7,963 bases of DNA, taken from NCBI GenBank assembly GCA_947177845.1, contig CAMWVZ010000041.1:1-7963 (forward strand). The letters are read 5' to 3'. This document shows positions 5,269 through 7,963 of the stretch, one piece after another. The notes below the pieces were generated by a model, which saw nothing but the letters and a program-made list of their open reading frames with translations, ran no database searches and had not been told where the DNA came from. This stretch comes from an uncultured Bacteroidales bacterium. Its GTDB lineage: Bacteria; Bacteroidota; Bacteroidia; Bacteroidales; P3. Position 1 is the stretch's first letter, and each line of letters starts with the position of its first letter. Made by a program: the position numbers and the translations under genes.

Positions 5269-6876
5269 ATGCAAAAGTTATTGTTGTTGGGCGATGAAGC
5301 TATCGCTCAGGGTGCGTTGGATGCCGGCATTTCGGGGGTTTACGCCTATCCGGGAACTCCCAGCACGGAAATCACGGAGTATATTCAGCATTCCAAGAAA
5401 GCGAAGGAAGAGGGTATCCACTGCACGTGGAGCGCCAACGAGAAAACCGCCATGGAAGCGGCTGTGGGCGTGTCGTATACGGGGCGCAGGGCCTTGGTCT
5501 GCATGAAGCATGTGGGCTTGAACGTGGCCGCCGACCCCTTCACCAACTCGGCGGTGACGGGTGCCAACGGCGGTTTGGTGTATCTGATTGCCGACGACCC
5601 CTCCATGCACTCCTCGCAAGACGAGCAGGACTCGCGTTCCTATGCCCGTTTCGCACAGATTCCCTGCATGGAACCCTCCAATCAGCAGGAGGCCTACGAT
5701 ATGATCCGCTATGCGTTCGATCTTTCCGAAAAGTTGCAGACCCCGGTGCTTTTCCGTGTCACCACGCGTATGGCGCACTCCCGCAGCGGGGTGGAATTGC
5801 GCGAGGGGCGCGGTCAGAACCCCGTGAAATTAGACCCCAATCCCAAACGCTTTATCCTGCTTCCGGCCAACGCCCGTATGCTGTATAAGGAACTTTTGGC
5901 CAAGCAGCCCGAATTCGAGAACCGTGCCTTGCAGGACGGTTTCAACGCCTATCAGGAGGGAAGCGATAAGAAGTTGGGCATCATTGCCTGCGGTATCGGC
6001 TACAACTATCTGCAGGAAAATTTCGGCGGCAAGTGTCCGCATCCTGTGCTCAAGGTGAGCCAATATCCCATTCCGCGCACGTGGGTGAAGAAAATCACCG
6101 ACGAATGCGACAAGGTATTGATTGTGGAAGAGGGTTATCCCATTTATGAAGAATTGATAAGGGGCTATCTGGACGCGAGCGGAAAAATCCTCGGTCGTCT
6201 GGACGGCACGCTGCCGCGCGACGGAGAGCTCAATCCCAATATCCTCGCCAAGGCGCTGGGATTGCCCAAGACCTGCGGCGAGCCTATCCCCGACGTTGTG
6301 GTGGCCCGTCCTCCCTCGCTTTGCCAAGGTTGTCCCCACGCGGACACCTACACGGCCTTGAACGAGGCGATGAAGGAATACGGACGCGGCCATGTGTTCG
6401 GCGACATCGGTTGCTACACCTTGGGTGCGTTGCCTCCCTACGGCGCCATCGGCTCCACCGTGGATATGGGTGCGTCGATAACCATGGCGAAAGGGGCTGC
6501 CGATGCGGGTTTGCGTCCCGCCGTGGCGGTTATCGGAGACTCCACCTTCACCCATTCGGGCATGACGGGGCTTCTGGACGCGGTAAACGATAAATCTCCC
6601 ATCACGGTCATCATCATGGACAACTCCACCACGGGCATGACGGGCGGACAGGATTCGGCCGCTTTCGGAAAAATCGAGCAGATTTGCATGGGCTTGGGTG
6701 TGGAGAAGGAACATATCCGTGTTCTCACTCCTCTCAAGAACAATCACGATGAGAATGTGCGTGTGATGAAGGAGGAAATCGCCTATCAGGGTGTTTCGGT
6801 GATTGTGCCGCGCAGAGAGTGCATTCAGACGGCGGTGCGCCATGCCAAGGAGGCTGCGAAAGCGAAGAAAGCATAA
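5269..6876 (+). CDS. iorA: Indolepyruvate:ferredoxin oxidoreductase, alpha subunit (no C-terminal ferredoxin domain)
   Basis: This 535-residue protein is the large, thiamine-diphosphate subunit of an enzyme that oxidatively decarboxylates aryl-pyruvates to aryl-acetyl-CoA with a low-potential electron acceptor. Seen: LLLGDEAIAQGALDAG (5-20) and YPGTPSTE (27-34) of the pyrimidine-binding domain, then ANEKTA (56-61) and MKHVGLNVAADP (79-90). The cofactor domain has PPSLCQGCPH (348-357), GDIGCYTLGALPP (378-390), GDSTFTHSGMTG (423-434) and DNSTTGMTGGQ (451-461), which carry the metal and diphosphate ligands. Cys352, Cys355 and Cys382 are placed like cluster ligands of related 2-oxoacid oxidoreductases (inference). 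The chain ends shortly after VIVPRREC (511-518), so the two-cluster ferredoxin domain of archaeal IorA is absent. The ATG at 5269 is chosen because MQKLLLLGDEA begins the conserved domain. An upstream in-frame GTG start at 5167 would add 34 unconserved residues. iorB follows after 19 bases. Confidence 0.93.
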   Translation: MQKLLLLGDEAIAQGALDAGISGVYAYPGTPSTEITEYIQHSKKAKEEGIHCTWSANEKTAMEAAVGVSYTGRRALVCMKHVGLNVAADPFTNSAVTGANGGLVYLIADDPSMHSSQDEQDSRSYARFAQIPCMEPSNQQEAYDMIRYAFDLSEKLQTPVLFRVTTRMAHSRSGVELREGRGQNPVKLDPNPKRFILLPANARMLYKELLAKQPEFENRALQDGFNAYQEGSDKKLGIIACGIGYNYLQENFGGKCPHPVLKVSQYPIPRTWVKKITDECDKVLIVEEGYPIYEELIRGYLDASGKILGRLDGTLPRDGELNPNILAKALGLPKTCGEPIPDVVVARPPSLCQGCPHADTYTALNEAMKEYGRGHVFGDIGCYTLGALPPYGAIGSTVDMGASITMAKGAADAGLRPAVAVIGDSTFTHSGMTGLLDAVNDKSPITVIIMDNSTTGMTGGQDSAAFGKIEQICMGLGVEKEHIRVLTPLKNNHDENVRVMKEEIAYQGVSVIVPRRECIQTAVRHAKEAAKAKKA

Positions 6877-6895
6877 TAATACAAAAACAACGACA

Positions 6896-7471
6896 ATGAA
6901 AAAAGATATAATTCTGGCGGGTGTGGGAGGACAAGGTATCCTTTCCATCGCCACTGTGATAGGACGTGCGGCCGTGGCAAACGGCATGTATCTGAAACAA
7001 GCCGAAGTGCACGGCATGAGCCAGCGCGGCGGCGACGTGCAGTCGCACCTGCGCATTTCCACCGAGCCTATTTGTTCGGATTTGATTCCCGAGGGCAAGG
7101 CCGACTTGATTATTTCGGTGGAGCCTATGGAGTCGTTGCGCTATCTGCCCATGCTCCATGCCGACGGTTGGGTCATCACCAACAACGTGCCTTTCAAGAA
7201 TGTGCCCGACTATCCTTCGGATGCCGATTTGGAAAAGGCGATGAAGAGCGTCAAGAATATGATTGCGTTCAATGCCGACCAGTTGGCGAAGGAAATAGGT
7301 TCACCCCGCTCGGCCAATATGGTGATTTTGGGTGCCGCCGCCGATAAGCTCGGGCTTCCCTACGAAGAATTCGAAAAGGCTGTGGCCGCTATTTTCGCCG
7401 CCAAAGGTGAAGATATCGTGAGCGCCAACCTGAAAGCTATGGCTTCGGGGCGCGAACAAAGCCAAAAGTAA
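6896..7471 (+). CDS. iorB: Indolepyruvate:ferredoxin oxidoreductase, beta subunit
   Basis: This 191-residue protein is the gamma-domain type small subunit of 2-oxoacid:ferredoxin oxidoreductases and partners IorA. Seen: IILAGVGGQGILSIATVIG (5-23), a glycine-rich strand-turn-helix typical of the family; AEVHGMSQRGGDVQSHLR (36-53), whose HGMSQRGG block is diagnostic; ISVEPMESLRYLP (73-85); NADQLAKEIGSPRSANMVIL (126-145); and a C-terminal helical part. Length is normal and there is no signal peptide. The ATG at 6896 is chosen because MKKDIILAGVGGQG matches the family N-terminus. Earlier in-frame starts would lie inside iorA. The 19-base spacer after iorA is A-rich without a Shine-Dalgarno sequence, as expected in Bacteroidota, and indicates a two-gene operon. 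In some Bacteroides genomes, as I recall, a phenylacetate-CoA ligase gene follows. Here the next gene is convergent and unrelated. Confidence 0.93.
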   Translation: MKKDIILAGVGGQGILSIATVIGRAAVANGMYLKQAEVHGMSQRGGDVQSHLRISTEPICSDLIPEGKADLIISVEPMESLRYLPMLHADGWVITNNVPFKNVPDYPSDADLEKAMKSVKNMIAFNADQLAKEIGSPRSANMVILGAAADKLGLPYEEFEKAVAAIFAAKGEDIVSANLKAMASGREQSQK

Positions 7472-7478
7472 GGCTTTT
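7458..7478. terminator. Bidirectional terminator-like hairpin over the iorB and DUF4296 stop codons
   Basis: AAAGCC (7458-7463) and GGCTTT (7472-7477) form a perfect 6-bp inverted repeat with an 8-base loop. On the plus strand the second arm extends to a run of 4 T. On the minus strand the repeat is also followed by only a short T tract. Both convergent stop codons, TAA at 7469-7471 (plus) and TAA read from 7479-7477 (minus), fall inside the structure. The only spacer between the genes is 5 bases, so this is the sole candidate for ending both transcripts. The short stem makes it weak. Confidence 0.4.
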
Positions 7479-7863
7479 ACCGGCTGTTCTTGATACTATC
7501 CGCCGCCTGCATATCCTCATACATGGAATTTAGCCGGGCGGTGGATTTTTTGTATATGCCCTTGAGTTTCTCGGGGTGCGCCATATAGTAGTTCATCAGC
7601 GCCATATACTGGTTGTAGGTGATTCCGTATTTCTGAAATATAGGAAGATAGGCATCTACGGTGTGTTCTGTCATCACCTCGTTGTAGAGCGAGGGATTGG
7701 TTTCTCGATTGTTATACAGACCCGCTTCGGTGAGGCGGATATCGGTGAGCAAATCCACCATGTCCTTTTCCTTGAGAAAGGGCACGGGTTTGTCGGCGTT
7801 GCGGCACGAGGCCATACACAGCAGGGCGCTTGTCACCGCGATATAGATTGCAATTCTTTTCAT
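7477..7863 (-). CDS. DUF4296 family lipoprotein
   Basis: This 128-residue protein starts with a lipoprotein signal: MKR, a hydrophobic stretch (about 4-17), then lipobox MASC with Cys20 as the lipidated residue. It is therefore expected to be exported by Sec and anchored to a membrane. The mature part matches the DUF4296 pattern as I know it: LKEKDMVDLLTDIRLTEAGL (30-49), then YLPIFQKYGITYNQYMALMN (72-91), then YYMAHPEKLKGIYKKSTARL (92-111). It is small, mostly helical and without visible catalytic residues. The family is found in Bacteroidota and its function is unknown to me. The gene follows mnmA on the same strand with a 14-base gap, so it is probably co-transcribed. TATCTTTA (7868-7875, minus), one base off the -7 consensus, lies just 4 bases before the ATG. 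The 3' end is 5 bases from iorB. Confidence 0.82.
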   Translation of the reverse strand: MKRIAIYIAVTSALLCMASCRNADKPVPFLKEKDMVDLLTDIRLTEAGLYNNRETNPSLYNEVMTEHTVDAYLPIFQKYGITYNQYMALMNYYMAHPEKLKGIYKKSTARLNSMYEDMQAADSIKNSR

Positions 7864-7877
7864 GGCATAAAGATACG

Positions 7878-7963
7878 TTAAAAAATCACACCGCTGCCGA
7901 GGCAGAGCCTGTTGTCGGGCGTGTAGATGACGCCGAATTGTCCGGCGGCGATGCCCTGCACGG
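7878..7963 (-). CDS. mnmA: tRNA-specific 2-thiouridylase MnmA, C-terminal end (partial)
   Basis: Only the last 27 codons and the stop are inside the window. The translated end reads VQGIAAGQFGVIYTPDNRLC followed by LGSGVIF and TAA. It matches the C-terminal beta-barrel of MnmA, where the usual pattern is a PGQ/AGQ turn, a VxY strand, then a LGGG/LGSG-I end. MnmA puts sulfur on uridine 34 of the wobble position in Lys, Glu and Gln tRNAs. The catalytic cysteines and ATP-binding motif lie outside the window, so the call rests on this short segment. The DUF4296 gene begins 14 bases downstream. Confidence 0.78.
   Translation of the reverse strand, partial: VQGIAAGQFGVIYTPDNRLCLGSGVIF

Noticed and set aside
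5830..7098. Minus-strand open frame of 422 codons opposite iorA and the start of iorB
   Set aside because: Composition is low in recognisable motifs and rich in His and Arg, typical of an antisense shadow. The IorA and IorB motifs on the plus strand explain the region.

Overview
The window is a housekeeping segment of a Bacteroidota chromosome, most likely of the order Bacteroidales. The grounds are a type IX secretion C-terminal sorting domain, a WbqC family protein, the Bacteroidota-type SecG with its TPR-like neighbour, a DUF4296 lipoprotein, near absence of Shine-Dalgarno sequences, and exact matches to the Bacteroidota -7 promoter box TAnnTTTG in two intergenic gaps. Base composition looks even and moderately GC-rich. 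I see no insertion sequence, phage gene, tRNA, rRNA or CRISPR array.

Layout: (1) 1-1308, plus strand: the 3' end of a secreted FG-GAP-like protein with a type IX sorting domain, followed after 3 bases by a wbqC-like gene. (2) 1300-5045, minus strand: read 5' to 3', metK (SAM synthase), a conserved TPR-like protein, secG and a class I aminotransferase. The aminotransferase stop overlaps the wbqC stop. (3) 5046-5268: a divergent promoter region with several small inverted repeats. (4) 5269-7471, plus strand: iorA and iorB, the two subunits of indolepyruvate:ferredoxin oxidoreductase. (5) 7477-7963, minus strand: a DUF4296 lipoprotein gene behind the 3' end of mnmA.

How the genes relate: IorA and IorB form one thiamine-diphosphate enzyme that oxidatively decarboxylates aryl-pyruvates from aromatic amino acids. 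This IorA lacks the C-terminal ferredoxin domain of archaeal relatives. The aminotransferase could supply such 2-oxoacids but is not in the same operon. SecG belongs to the Sec translocon, which would export both the DUF4296 lipoprotein and the type IX cargo to the periplasm. The WbqC-like protein next to the cargo gene may serve surface glycan synthesis, which is only an inference.

I did not find a clearly new multi-gene system. The least explained stretch is the metK/iorA intergenic region, where a terminator-like hairpin sits between two divergent genes. Other points of interest are a promoter box almost touching the start codon of the TPR-like gene, two tightly packed convergent gene ends, and the reduced IorA.
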